From Bacteroidaceae bacterium (GTDB lineage: Bacteria > Bacteroidota > Bacteroidia > Bacteroidales > Bacteroidaceae), in assembly GCA_017509605.1 (NCBI GenBank), contig JAFWPH010000071.1, positions 31,824 through 95,823 on the forward strand: a stretch of 64,000 nucleotides of DNA, written 5' to 3'. Under the pieces are notes generated by a model. The model did no database searches. It worked only from the letters and a program-made list of their open reading frames with translations, and was not told the DNA's origin. The first letter of the stretch is position 1. The number at the start of each line of letters is the position of its first letter. Made by a program: the position numbers and the translations under genes. Below, piece after piece: positions 19,971 to 27,970 of this stretch.

Positions 19971-21149
19971 ATGAAGAAACAGACCATTGCGATACATACT
20001 CCTTATGTAAGGCCAGATGCATACGGTGCTTTGGCTGTACCTGTTTACAATAATGTGGCTTTTGAGTTTCATGATGCCAAGACTATGAGCGATGCATTTT
20101 GCAACAGAATCAAGGCACCCGACTATGCCAGAATGGAGAACCCCACTGTGACCAACTTCGAACAGCGGGTGAAATCATTGACAGGTGCAACCCATGTGAC
20201 TGCATTCAACTCAGGAATGGCAGCCATCAGCAATGCACTGTTAGCCGTCAGTGCACAAGGCAAGAACATCGTCACGTCGCGTCACCTGTTTGGAAACACC
20301 TTGGCGCTCATTAGCAATACACTGTTGCGTTTTGGTGTGAAACCCCGATTGCGCGATTTGACCAATTTGGAGGCAGTCGATGCAGCCATAGACGAACAGA
20401 CCTGTTGCGTCTTTCTTGAGATAGTGACCAATCCTCAATTGGAGGTCGCCGACTTGAAAAGCATCGCAGAGATCGCCCATAGGAAGAATGTTCCCGTGAT
20501 AGCCGACTCCACTGTTATACCCTTTACTGAAACATCGCTGAAAGACTTGAATATTGACATAGAGGTTGTGTCGAGCACAAAGTATATCTCTGGTGGCGGG
20601 ACTTCGTTGGGTGGTTTGATTATTGACTACGGCACATTTCCTCAAATCAACCAGCGAGTGAAGTATGAGTTGTTGGTAAACTTTGGCGCATATATGACCC
20701 CTCAGGTGGCCTACCAACAAACCTTGGGGCTGGAAACCCTCGACGTTCGTTATCAGCGTCAAGCCTCCAATGCACTTTGGCTCGCGGAAGAATTGCGCCA
20801 ACTGTCAGCAATAAACCATGTGAACTATGTGGGACTTAAAGACAACCCCTATTACACACTGGCACAGCAGCAGTTCGGTCGAACAGCCGGTGCCATCATT
20901 ACCATCGACCTGAACTCAAAAGAAGATTGCTTCACCTTCCTCGACCATCTGAGACTCATCCACCGCGCCACTAATCTTTTCGACAGTCGCACACTTGCCA
21001 TTCATCCTGCCAGCACCATCTTCGGGCTGTTTCCTGAACGGCAACTTGAACAAATAGATGTTCGACAAACCACAGTTCGTCTCTCCATAGGCCTGGAAGC
21101 ACCCGAGGATCTTCTGGAAGATATCAAGCAAGCATTACAAGTTCTATGA
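19971..21149 (+). CDS. metY: O-acetylhomoserine/cystathionine-type sulfhydrylase (MetY-like, PLP)
   Basis: A Cys/Met-metabolism PLP enzyme of about 392 residues. The PLP lysine is K204 in SSTKYISGGGTSLGG. Other family motifs are MENPTVTNFEQR, FNSGMAAIS, IVTNPQLEVAD and STVRLSIG-like TVRLSIGLE at the C terminus. MetY enzymes make homocysteine from O-acetylhomoserine and a sulfur donor. In Wolinella the donor is a protein thiocarboxylate (HcyS), and here a similar carrier is encoded downstream. Start 19971 (MKKQTIAIH) or 19962 is dictated by the promoter at 19919-19950. It is the first gene of the nine-gene operon, 46 bases before cysK. Cystathionine synthase/lyase activity cannot be excluded. 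Confidence 0.9.
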   Translation: MKKQTIAIHTPYVRPDAYGALAVPVYNNVAFEFHDAKTMSDAFCNRIKAPDYARMENPTVTNFEQRVKSLTGATHVTAFNSGMAAISNALLAVSAQGKNIVTSRHLFGNTLALISNTLLRFGVKPRLRDLTNLEAVDAAIDEQTCCVFLEIVTNPQLEVADLKSIAEIAHRKNVPVIADSTVIPFTETSLKDLNIDIEVVSSTKYISGGGTSLGGLIIDYGTFPQINQRVKYELLVNFGAYMTPQVAYQQTLGLETLDVRYQRQASNALWLAEELRQLSAINHVNYVGLKDNPYYTLAQQQFGRTAGAIITIDLNSKEDCFTFLDHLRLIHRATNLFDSRTLAIHPASTIFGLFPERQLEQIDVRQTTVRLSIGLEAPEDLLEDIKQALQVL

Positions 21150-21195
21150 AATCGACGTATCTTTATAAGAAAACAAACGTTTAATAATCAATAAT

Positions 21196-22137
21196 ATGGC
21201 ACAAATAGCACATAGTCTGATTGAAATCATCGGCAACACACCGCTATTGGAGTTATCGGGGACAAAAAGGGAACTGAGGCTAAAGGCGAAACTAATTGCC
21301 AAGTTGGAATATCTGAATCCTGCCCGAAGTGTGAAAGACCGCGTAGCGCTTGCTCTTATCGAGCGAGCAGAACGTAAGGGCCTGATAGACTCCAATACCA
21401 CTATTATCGAGCCGACGAGCGGGAATACAGGAATCGGTCTGGCTTTCATCGCCGCCATTCGAGGTTACCGTCTCATCTTGACAATGCCCGATGCGATGAG
21501 CATAGAGCGCCGCACACTACTCAAGTCGCTTGGAGCTGAACTGGTTCTTACCCCAGCATACGAGGGTATGGCAGGTGCCATCCGCAAAGCTCAGGAACTG
21601 AAAGACGAAATCGGTAACGCCTACATTCCACAACAGTTTGATAACCCTGCCAATCCCGAGGTGCACCGACTGACCACAGCAGAAGAGATCTGGCGTGACA
21701 CAGACGGAAAGGTTGACATCTTCGTTGCGGGTATAGGTACCGGCGGAACAATTACTGGCGTTGGACAGGTGCTAAAGCTATACAACAAGCAAGTAAAAGT
21801 TGTGGGAGTGGAGCCATACACATCATCCGTACTTAGCGGTGAGCGTCCCGGTCCTCACAAGATTCAAGGCATCGGCGCGGGGTTCCTGCCCAAAGTGCTC
21901 AACACGACGATTTATGATGAAATCATTCGCATCAAGGACGATGAAGCCTTTGCCGCCGGAAGGTTGTTGGCCACAAAAGACGGTGTCTTAACGGGTATTT
22001 CCAGTGGAGCCGCCGCAGCCGCAGCTATCAAAATAGCAAGAAGGCCCGAGAACGAGGGCAAACGTATTGTGGTATTGCTGCCCGACACAGGCGAACGCTA
22101 TTTGAGTACACAATTGTATAATTTCAACAATGAATGA
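21196..22137 (+). CDS. cysK: Cysteine synthase (O-acetylserine sulfhydrylase)
   Basis: A 313-residue PLP enzyme of the CysK/CysM fold type II. The PLP lysine is K47 in NPARSVKDR. The substrate loop is EPTSGNTGIG, the phosphate loop is GIGTGGTITGVG, and SSGAAAAAA binds the pyridine nitrogen region. It makes cysteine from O-acetylserine and sulfide, or, in CysM-like enzymes, from a carrier thiocarboxylate. The presence of ThiS-like, ThiF-like and JAMM genes downstream makes the second donor plausible, by analogy with mycobacterial CysM-CysO-Mec. Its stop overlaps the next start by 4 bases (ATGA). Confidence 0.95.
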   Translation: MAQIAHSLIEIIGNTPLLELSGTKRELRLKAKLIAKLEYLNPARSVKDRVALALIERAERKGLIDSNTTIIEPTSGNTGIGLAFIAAIRGYRLILTMPDAMSIERRTLLKSLGAELVLTPAYEGMAGAIRKAQELKDEIGNAYIPQQFDNPANPEVHRLTTAEEIWRDTDGKVDIFVAGIGTGGTITGVGQVLKLYNKQVKVVGVEPYTSSVLSGERPGPHKIQGIGAGFLPKVLNTTIYDEIIRIKDDEAFAAGRLLATKDGVLTGISSGAAAAAAIKIARRPENEGKRIVVLLPDTGERYLSTQLYNFNNE

Positions 22138-22619
22138 CTATGGCAGAGACAAAGAAACTCAGCATCATCGCCTTCAGTGGTGATTTCGACAAACTGACTG
22201 CAGTTTTAACGCTTGGAACGGGGGCTGCTGCCGTTGGATATGAAGTGAATATCTTCTTCACCTTCTGGGGGCTTGACGCCATCAAACGGAAGCAGGGTCG
22301 TGCTTTTGTTGGTGGTAATTGGCTGACGAAGTTTTTCGGCTTCATGATGGGCGGTCTGCACGTCACACCAACAAGTCGCTTTAACTTTCTCGGTGCCGGA
22401 CCGAAGATTTTCCGCCACTTGATGCGTAAGAACAATGTGGCGACCCTTGAAGAGCTGGTGGAAGCAGCTAAGGCACTCGGTATCAATTTATATGCGTGCG
22501 AGATGGCAATGCATGTTCTGGGTTTGAAGAAAGAAGATTTTATTCCCGAGGTCAAGGACGTACTCGGCGTAGCGTCGTTTCTGAACCTCAGCGAAGGAGG
22601 ACAGACACTATTTATCTAA
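22134..22619 (+). CDS. DsrE/DsrF-like sulfur-relay protein (DrsE_2 type)
   Basis: The 161-residue protein belongs to the DsrE-like group: LSIIAFSGDFDKLTAVL at the start, a glycine-rich GTGAAAVGYEVNIFFTFWG, and a conserved Cys in INLYACEMAMHVLGL, which would carry a persulfide. It has hydrophobic stretches and may be membrane associated. Family members are found beside TusA and rhodaneses in sulfur-trafficking loci. It overlaps cysK by 4 bases and is followed after 14 bases by tusA, which indicates translational coupling. The second Met (22140) is an alternative start. Its exact partner is inferred from context. Confidence 0.88.
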   Translation: MTMAETKKLSIIAFSGDFDKLTAVLTLGTGAAAVGYEVNIFFTFWGLDAIKRKQGRAFVGGNWLTKFFGFMMGGLHVTPTSRFNFLGAGPKIFRHLMRKNNVATLEELVEAAKALGINLYACEMAMHVLGLKKEDFIPEVKDVLGVASFLNLSEGGQTLFI

Positions 22620-22633
22620 AATAAAGAAAGACT

Positions 22634-22858
22634 ATGGCAACAAAAACATTAGACATCACGAAGGAACACTGCCCGATGACCTTTGTAAAGACCAAGATTG
22701 AACTATCGAAGTTACAACCGGGCGACATACTGGAAGTGCTTCTTACAGAGGGAGAGCCTCTTGACAATGTACCTCGTAACGCCACAGAGCAAGGATACAA
22801 CGTGCTTTCGGTAGAACATGTGGAAGGAGCCACACACAAAGTAATAATCAAGAAATAA
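22634..22858 (+). CDS. tusA: TusA/SirA-family sulfur carrier
   Basis: A 74-residue protein with the TusA signature around C13 (HCPMTFVKTKIELSKLQPGD). In TusA the Cys of the CPxP motif accepts persulfide from a cysteine desulfurase and passes it on. Here the second proline is replaced (CPMT). It is the expected relay between the downstream SufS-like desulfurase and acceptors such as DsrE or the ThiS-like carrier. It sits between the DsrE-like gene and the encapsulin gene. Confidence 0.93.
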   Translation: MATKTLDITKEHCPMTFVKTKIELSKLQPGDILEVLLTEGEPLDNVPRNATEQGYNVLSVEHVEGATHKVIIKK

Positions 22859-22952
22859 TGTATAACCAAGGAGAATAGATCATTGTCTGATTGTTCATAT
22901 AATGTCCAACAATTCAGGCAACTTCTTCCAACTCCCAAAAACAAGTAAACAA

Positions 22953-24392
22953 ATGTCAGATTCTAATCTTCAGCGCAGTGTGACTACTGCTACCGCCAGA
23001 AGACTGGCGACAACTACCAAGACAGCCCCACAGATGGGCTCCATCACTCCAAGACTGTTGTTGAAACTGCTTCCATGGGTGCAGGTTAGTGGCGGCACAT
23101 TCCGTGTCAACCGCACAAAAGTAGAACTCCGCAAAAGCGAGCGATTGCCCATCCAGTACCTGAATGGCCAGCCCTCGTTCTCAGCCAAAAGTCTGAAAGC
23201 CATTCCTCTGTTCTCTGAGTTTGAGGATGAGATAGTGGATCGTCTTGCCCGTTCATTTGAAACGAAGGAAGTGGAGATAGGACAATTGTTTGTCGAGGAA
23301 GGAAAAGACAAGCAAAAGTTCTTCATTGTAGCTAACGGTCAGGCAGAGGTAATCAGTAAGGGGCCTCATGGTGAAGAACTCCGTATCGCGTTGCTGGGCG
23401 ATGGCGAATACTTCGGTGAAACCGACCTACTGGATGACGCTGCTTCAACGGTATCTGTTAGGGCAATTACACCTACAGTGTTTCTCGGTCTGAAATTGAA
23501 TGAGTTGGAAACTTTCATCAAGGAGGTACCCGATTTTCGGGAGACATTCAACAAAGCAGTTGACAAGCAACTGAGATTGAAAGCCACTGTCAACGACCAT
23601 GGAGAGAAGCATATCGACCTTGTGTCGGGTCATGAAGAAGACAACATCATCCCCGAGACCTATATAGATTACGAGGAGCAACCCACAGAATACTCCCTGA
23701 ACACACTGCAGACAGTGGTGCGTGTGCATACCCGCGTTTCCGACCTTTACAACAACCCCTACAATCAGTTGGAAGAGCAGTTGCGCTTGTCCATCGAGAG
23801 TATAAAAGAACGTCAGGAGTGGGAGTTAATCAACAACAAGCAGTTCGGTTTGTTGGCAGCAGCCAACCCCGCCTACCGCATCACCACCCGCTATGGTTCG
23901 CCCACCCCAGACGACCTTGACGAACTGCTGTCTTTGGTATGGAAAGAACCAGCCTTCTTTATTGCCCATCCACGAGCCATCGCTGCCTTCGAGCGCGAAT
24001 GTACTTGGCGAGGTGTTCCGCCTGTGACAACTGACCTCTTCGGCACAAAGGTCATTCTGTGGCGCGGTGTCCCCATTATCCCAAGCGACAAAGTGGAAGT
24101 GGAAGGACAGTACTTGACGGGCCGCGGTGTAGGCACCACAAAAATCATCCTCGTCCGTGTAGGAGAAAAGAACCAGGGTGTCATTGGTCTGCACCAAAGT
24201 GGCATACCAGGAGAGATTGCACCTTCGATGAGCGCCCGTCTGATGGGCCTTGACAAGTTCGGTGTGGCTTCTTATCTGCTTACGAAATACTTCTCGCTCG
24301 CCACACTCACCGACGATGCCATCGCCGTTCTAGAGAACGTGGAAGTAGGTTATTATCATGACTATCAGCACAGAAATAAAGTAGAGAAATAA
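22953..24392 (+). CDS. Family 2 encapsulin shell protein with cyclic-nucleotide-binding-like domain (2B type)
   Basis: The 479-residue protein starts with the SrpI-like N arm (ARRLATTTKTAPQM, ITPRLLLKLLPWVQVSGGTF, RVNR), residues 1-57. A Crp-type cyclic-nucleotide-binding-like domain occupies about 80-210 (FFIVANGQAEVI, DGEYFGETDLL). The HK97-type shell domain fills about 230-479 (SDLYNNPYNQLEEQLRLSIE, FFIAHPRAIAAFERE, VGYYHDYQH at the end). Family 2 encapsulins self-assemble into nanocompartments and commonly enclose a cysteine desulfurase, encoded next door here. The phosphate-binding cassette (residues 154-171) reads FGETDLLDDAASTVSVRA and lacks the usual Pro-Arg, so cAMP binding is doubtful. 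A start at 22902 would add 17 residues; 22953 fits the family better. The stop touches the next ATG. Confidence 0.93.
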   Translation: MSDSNLQRSVTTATARRLATTTKTAPQMGSITPRLLLKLLPWVQVSGGTFRVNRTKVELRKSERLPIQYLNGQPSFSAKSLKAIPLFSEFEDEIVDRLARSFETKEVEIGQLFVEEGKDKQKFFIVANGQAEVISKGPHGEELRIALLGDGEYFGETDLLDDAASTVSVRAITPTVFLGLKLNELETFIKEVPDFRETFNKAVDKQLRLKATVNDHGEKHIDLVSGHEEDNIIPETYIDYEEQPTEYSLNTLQTVVRVHTRVSDLYNNPYNQLEEQLRLSIESIKERQEWELINNKQFGLLAAANPAYRITTRYGSPTPDDLDELLSLVWKEPAFFIAHPRAIAAFERECTWRGVPPVTTDLFGTKVILWRGVPIIPSDKVEVEGQYLTGRGVGTTKIILVRVGEKNQGVIGLHQSGIPGEIAPSMSARLMGLDKFGVASYLLTKYFSLATLTDDAIAVLENVEVGYYHDYQHRNKVEK

Positions 24393-25919
24393 ATGATAGG
24401 ACTTCAGAACATCAATGGTTACGGTATAGAAGACGGTACCCTGTCATTGCTGAAGGAAATCGCTCAAAAGTACTGCCCTGAAGAGGTTCAAGAACTACGA
24501 AAGGATATCATACCTGATGAGATTCTTCATCTCGACCATATCAAAGTTGACTTCGACCAACTTCTGACGGGCGGTAGCAGTTATAGCGATTTACCATACA
24601 TCGGTGACAAGGAACCCCATACAACGACCATTCCTAACGAGAACGGTTTCGGTATCGGCATTCCTGAGACTCAGAAGTTGAGGGACTTCAATTATGAAGA
24701 GACTGATACCCTATCGTCGGAAGAAATCAAACGCGACTTTCCAATTCTGCAACAGAAAGTGAATGGTCACGACCTCGTATGGCTTGATAATGGCGCAACA
24801 ACTCAGAAGCCTAACCAAGTGATCGACAAGATATCAGACTATTACCGTACGTACAACTCGAACATCCACCGTGGGGCACACACACTGGCTGCTCGTGCGA
24901 CCGATGCCTACGAAGAGGCGCGAGAGAAGGTGCAACGATTCATCAACGCAGCAACCAGTGAAGAGATTATCTTCGTGCGCGGCACCACTGAAGGAATTAA
25001 CCTCGTCGCGCAGTCCTATGGGCGTCAGTTCTTGACGCCAGGTGATGATGTTATCGTCTCGGAGTTGGACCACCATGCCAACATCGTTCCATGGCAACGT
25101 GTCTGCCAGGAACGTGGAGCAACCCTTCGAGCCATCCCGACAGACAAGAACGGCGACCTTATCCTTTCTGAATTGGAAAGGCTTATCACGCCTCGGACTC
25201 GCTTTGTCTCTGTAGGTCATGTGAACAATACCTTTGGCACCATCAACGATGTACAACGTATCATCGACATTGCCCACTCACACCATATTCCAGTGTTGAT
25301 AGACGGTGCTCAGTCCATTGCTCATACCTCTGTAGATGTTCAGCGATTAGGAGCGGACTTCTTTGTGTTCAGCGGGCATAAGATTTACGGGCCAAATGGC
25401 ATTGGTGTGGTTTATGGCCGCAAGGAACTGTTAGACAAAATGCAACCTTGGCAAGGTGGTGGAAATATGATTAAGGATGTCACCATTGAGCGAACGGTAT
25501 ATAATGTGCCTCCAGCACGTTTCGAGGCAGGTACGCCAAACGTAGCAGATGCCATTGGGTTGGGTGCTGCGCTCGATTATGTAAGTCACATCGGAATTCG
25601 CAACATTGAGCACCATGAGCACCAACTGACAGAATATGCCCGTGAGCAATTGGGCCATATTCCGGGTCTCACACTCATCGGTAATCCGAAACAGCGCGTG
25701 TCGGTTGTGAGTTTCGTACTCGATGGCATTCCCGTTCCCGAAGTGGGTACATTACTCGACAAGGAGGGTATAGCAGTACGTGCCGGCCATCATTGTGCGC
25801 AACCGGCGCTGCGTGCTCTTGGTTATGAAATGAGCGTCCGTCCAACCTTTGCACTCTATAATACCAAAGAAGACGTGGACAAATTAGTAATTGCAGTAAA
25901 AAAGATTATTGGAAGATAA
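24393..25919 (+). CDS. SufS-type cysteine desulfurase with N-terminal encapsulin-targeting extension
   Basis: Residues about 108-508 are a complete group II cysteine desulfurase. The PLP lysine is K330 (SGHKIYGPNG), the active-site cysteine is C468 (RAGHHCAQP), and RGTTEGINLVAQSY and ELDHHANIVPW line the PLP site. It releases sulfur from cysteine as a persulfide on C468. The first ~107 residues are absent from ordinary SufS, are acidic and rich in Gly, Asp and Pro, and look largely disordered. Such extensions target desulfurases into family 2 encapsulins. The ATG follows the encapsulin TAA directly, so the two are translationally coupled. It is not part of a sufBCD cluster, which argues against a general Fe-S role. 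Confidence 0.95.
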   Translation: MIGLQNINGYGIEDGTLSLLKEIAQKYCPEEVQELRKDIIPDEILHLDHIKVDFDQLLTGGSSYSDLPYIGDKEPHTTTIPNENGFGIGIPETQKLRDFNYEETDTLSSEEIKRDFPILQQKVNGHDLVWLDNGATTQKPNQVIDKISDYYRTYNSNIHRGAHTLAARATDAYEEAREKVQRFINAATSEEIIFVRGTTEGINLVAQSYGRQFLTPGDDVIVSELDHHANIVPWQRVCQERGATLRAIPTDKNGDLILSELERLITPRTRFVSVGHVNNTFGTINDVQRIIDIAHSHHIPVLIDGAQSIAHTSVDVQRLGADFFVFSGHKIYGPNGIGVVYGRKELLDKMQPWQGGGNMIKDVTIERTVYNVPPARFEAGTPNVADAIGLGAALDYVSHIGIRNIEHHEHQLTEYAREQLGHIPGLTLIGNPKQRVSVVSFVLDGIPVPEVGTLLDKEGIAVRAGHHCAQPALRALGYEMSVRPTFALYNTKEDVDKLVIAVKKIIGR

Positions 25920-25923
25920 ACGT

Positions 25924-26136
25924 ATGGCAAAAATCACAGTTAACGGAGAGGTACAGGAAGTGTCGCTACCTCTCAGTCTCACAGAACTCATCAAGCAGAA
26001 CGACGTACAGCAACCCGACATGGTCAGCGTGCAGGTCAACGATGACTTCGTGGACCGTACCGAGTGGGATGGCCTTCAAATCAAAGAAGGTGATTCCGTC
26101 GATTTCCTGTATTTCATGGGTGGAGGAAGCTTATAG
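25924..26136 (+). CDS. ThiS/MoaD-like sulfur carrier protein with GGGSL tail
   Basis: The 70-residue beta-grasp protein begins MAKITVNGEVQEVSLP and ends DFLYFMGGGSL. ThiS and MoaD normally end in Gly-Gly, whose carboxylate is adenylated and converted to a thiocarboxylate. Here two extra residues (SL) follow, so proteolytic trimming is needed first, as in QbsE or HcyS, which carry short tails removed by a JAMM peptidase. A JAMM gene is encoded two genes downstream. The ATG at 25924 lies 4 bases after the desulfurase stop; an upstream ATG at 25909 overlaps that gene and is less likely. Confidence 0.9.
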   Translation: MAKITVNGEVQEVSLPLSLTELIKQNDVQQPDMVSVQVNDDFVDRTEWDGLQIKEGDSVDFLYFMGGGSL

Positions 26137-26160
26137 AAAACCACAAACAAGTAAATCATC

Positions 26161-26970
26161 ATGATAGACTTTACCGAAGAACAGATACAGCGTTATTCAC
26201 GTCACATTCTGTTGAAGGATGTCGGTGTGGAAGGTCAGGAAAAAATCATGCAAGCCAAAGTGCTGGTAGTAGGTGCAGGTGGACTGGGTGCGCCTGTATC
26301 GCTCTACCTTGCCGCGGCAGGCATTGGCACCATAGGAGTGGTTGACGCCGACGTGGTGGATCTCTCCAACCTTCAACGCCAAGTGATTCATTTCACGAAA
26401 GACGTGGGTCGTCCGAAAGTGGAAAGCGCCAAAGAAAAAATCCAGGCCATCAACCCTGAGGTGAAGGTAAACACCTACTATGAATTCCTCGATTCATCAA
26501 ATGCGCTCGACATCATCAAGGAGTATGACTTCATTGTAGATGGTACGGACAATTTTCCAGTGAAGTTTCTCATCAACGACGCTTGCGTGATGGCAGGCAA
26601 GCCCTTCTCCCACGGTGGAATCCTGCGCTTCAATGGCCAGACCTTTACCCACCTTCCAGGAACAGCCTGTTACCGATGCATGTTCAAGGAACCACCACCA
26701 ACTGGAGCTGTCCCCACCTGTAGTCAGGCCGGTGTACTGGGTGCCATTGCAGGTATGCTTGGTACCATACAAGCCGCAGAAACACTCAAGTATTTCACGG
26801 GAATAGGTGAACTGTTAACCAATAGGCTTCTCACCTTCGATGCCAAGACGATGCTGTTTAGAACTGTCCATGTCAAGCAACGAGAAACGTGCGCCATCTG
26901 TGGCAACGCTCCAACTATCCACCATTTGATAGATTACGAGCAAGCAACGTGTGACCTCAAAAATCATTGA
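26161..26970 (+). CDS. ThiF/MoeB/HesA-family adenylyltransferase (E1-like)
   Basis: The 269-residue protein shows RYSRHILLKDVG, the nucleotide-binding GAGGLGAPV, DADVVDLSNLQRQ with the Mg/ATP contacts, and two zinc-binding Cys pairs (CYRC near residue 173 and CAIC near 244). No rhodanese domain is attached. It should adenylate the C-terminal glycine of the preceding ThiS-like carrier, preparing it to accept sulfur from TusA, DsrE or the desulfurase. It corresponds to HcyF or MoeZ in the known thiocarboxylate pathways. It is 24 bases after the carrier gene and 3 bases before the JAMM gene. Confidence 0.93.
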   Translation: MIDFTEEQIQRYSRHILLKDVGVEGQEKIMQAKVLVVGAGGLGAPVSLYLAAAGIGTIGVVDADVVDLSNLQRQVIHFTKDVGRPKVESAKEKIQAINPEVKVNTYYEFLDSSNALDIIKEYDFIVDGTDNFPVKFLINDACVMAGKPFSHGGILRFNGQTFTHLPGTACYRCMFKEPPPTGAVPTCSQAGVLGAIAGMLGTIQAAETLKYFTGIGELLTNRLLTFDAKTMLFRTVHVKQRETCAICGNAPTIHHLIDYEQATCDLKNH

Positions 26971-26973
26971 ACG

Positions 26974-27384
26974 ATGAAGATACCACAAGAAATCATCGAT
27001 GAATTAATCAATCAAGCCCAGCAGGATGCCCCGAACGAATCCTGTGGCTACCTGCTGGGACTTCTTTCCTCTAATGATGAGGATGGAGAGGCCATGGTGA
27101 CGGAGAATTACTGGATGGAAAATATCGACCATTCATCCGAGCATTTCTCCTTTGCTCCGAAAGACCAGTTTGCAGCATTGAAATACGCCCGTTCGAAAGG
27201 TTTGAAAATCCTGGCCAACTGGCACAGTCATCCTGCCTCGCCCTCACGCCCGTCACAAGAGGATCTCCGTCTGGCCAATGACCCAAGCATCCGTTATGCC
27301 ATCCTTTCACTACACAATGGCATTCACCTCAACTCCTTCCGTATCATCAATGGAGAAGTTGTAGATAAGGAAGTACATCTATAA
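26974..27384 (+). CDS. JAMM/MPN+ metallopeptidase (Mec/HcyD/QbsD-like)
   Basis: The 136-residue protein has a complete JAMM zinc motif: E22 (NESCGYLLG), H84 and H86 (HSHP), S94 and D97 (ASPSRPSQED). Small bacterial JAMM proteins trim tails from ThiS-like carriers (QbsD, HcyD) or free the amino acid from a carrier adduct (Mec with CysO-cysteine). Either job fits this operon, and the GGGSL tail on the carrier argues for trimming at least. It is the last gene, its stop codon lying 2 bases before the terminator stem. Confidence 0.93.
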   Translation: MKIPQEIIDELINQAQQDAPNESCGYLLGLLSSNDEDGEAMVTENYWMENIDHSSEHFSFAPKDQFAALKYARSKGLKILANWHSHPASPSRPSQEDLRLANDPSIRYAILSLHNGIHLNSFRIINGEVVDKEVHL

Positions 27385-27386
27385 AT

Positions 27387-27435
27387 GAAAAATACTCTTG
27401 ATGCAGTTCTTCTTTCTGCATCAAGAGTATTTTTC
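27387..27435. terminator. Bidirectional terminator between the sulfur operon and nrdG
   Basis: A perfect 20-base stem (27387-27406 with 27416-27435) with a 9-base loop and an A-rich/T-rich foot. It can serve the plus-strand JAMM gene and the minus-strand nrdG. Confidence 0.95.
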
Positions 27436-27461
27436 AAGGTGTTTCCATTTGCGCTAATTTC

Positions 27462-27935
27462 TCATCCGCGTCGTTTCCAGAACCAGGAGGTGAGGTCGGT
27501 GCGGGAGTTGTCGGCGTTGATGCGATAGAGGCGTTGGTTGGTTGTCGGACTGTTGAGCGGTCCCTTGACCTTGATGTAGGGTCCCACCTTCACGTAATCA
27601 TAGTATTTGTGGTCTATCAGTTCTTCTGATGGTTGCTGACGCCCCGAATACCATGCTGTGCGGAGGGAAGGATAGGCCGAGCGGATATACGCCGCCAGTT
27701 CAGCCACCTCTTGCGGTTCGCCATCACCACCCATCAGGCAGACACATGTGATGGCATCCTTGTAGGGAGCAAGGATGTCATCTATTGCTTTTCTATCGAG
27801 CACAAATCCTGTATCTGCCTGCAAATAAGGGCTATGGCATCCTTCGCAGTGGATGGGGCAGTTGGAGATGTTGACGGCCATCGTCACTTCATCAGGAATC
27901 TCCTGGAAGACGATGGCCGTATCTACATATTTCAT
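27462..27935 (-). CDS. nrdG: Anaerobic ribonucleotide reductase activating protein
   Basis: NrdG is a radical-SAM enzyme that installs the glycyl radical on NrdD. The 157-residue protein carries CPIHCEGCHSP, the CxxxCxxC iron-sulfur motif, followed by CLMGGDGEP, which resembles the SAM-binding GGE region. Length matches the family. It lies 35 bases after nrdD and must be cotranscribed with it under the cobalamin riboswitch. Confidence 0.95.
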   Translation of the reverse strand: MKYVDTAIVFQEIPDEVTMAVNISNCPIHCEGCHSPYLQADTGFVLDRKAIDDILAPYKDAITCVCLMGGDGEPQEVAELAAYIRSAYPSLRTAWYSGRQQPSEELIDHKYYDYVKVGPYIKVKGPLNSPTTNQRLYRINADNSRTDLTSWFWKRRG

Positions 27936-27970
27936 CTGTTCGTGTTTTTACAGAAGGTCGGATCCAGTCT

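Noticed and set aside
22902..22952. Seventeen extra N-terminal residues for the encapsulin
   Set aside because: SrpI-type proteins begin close to the segment starting at 22953, and the extra residues look like leader sequence.
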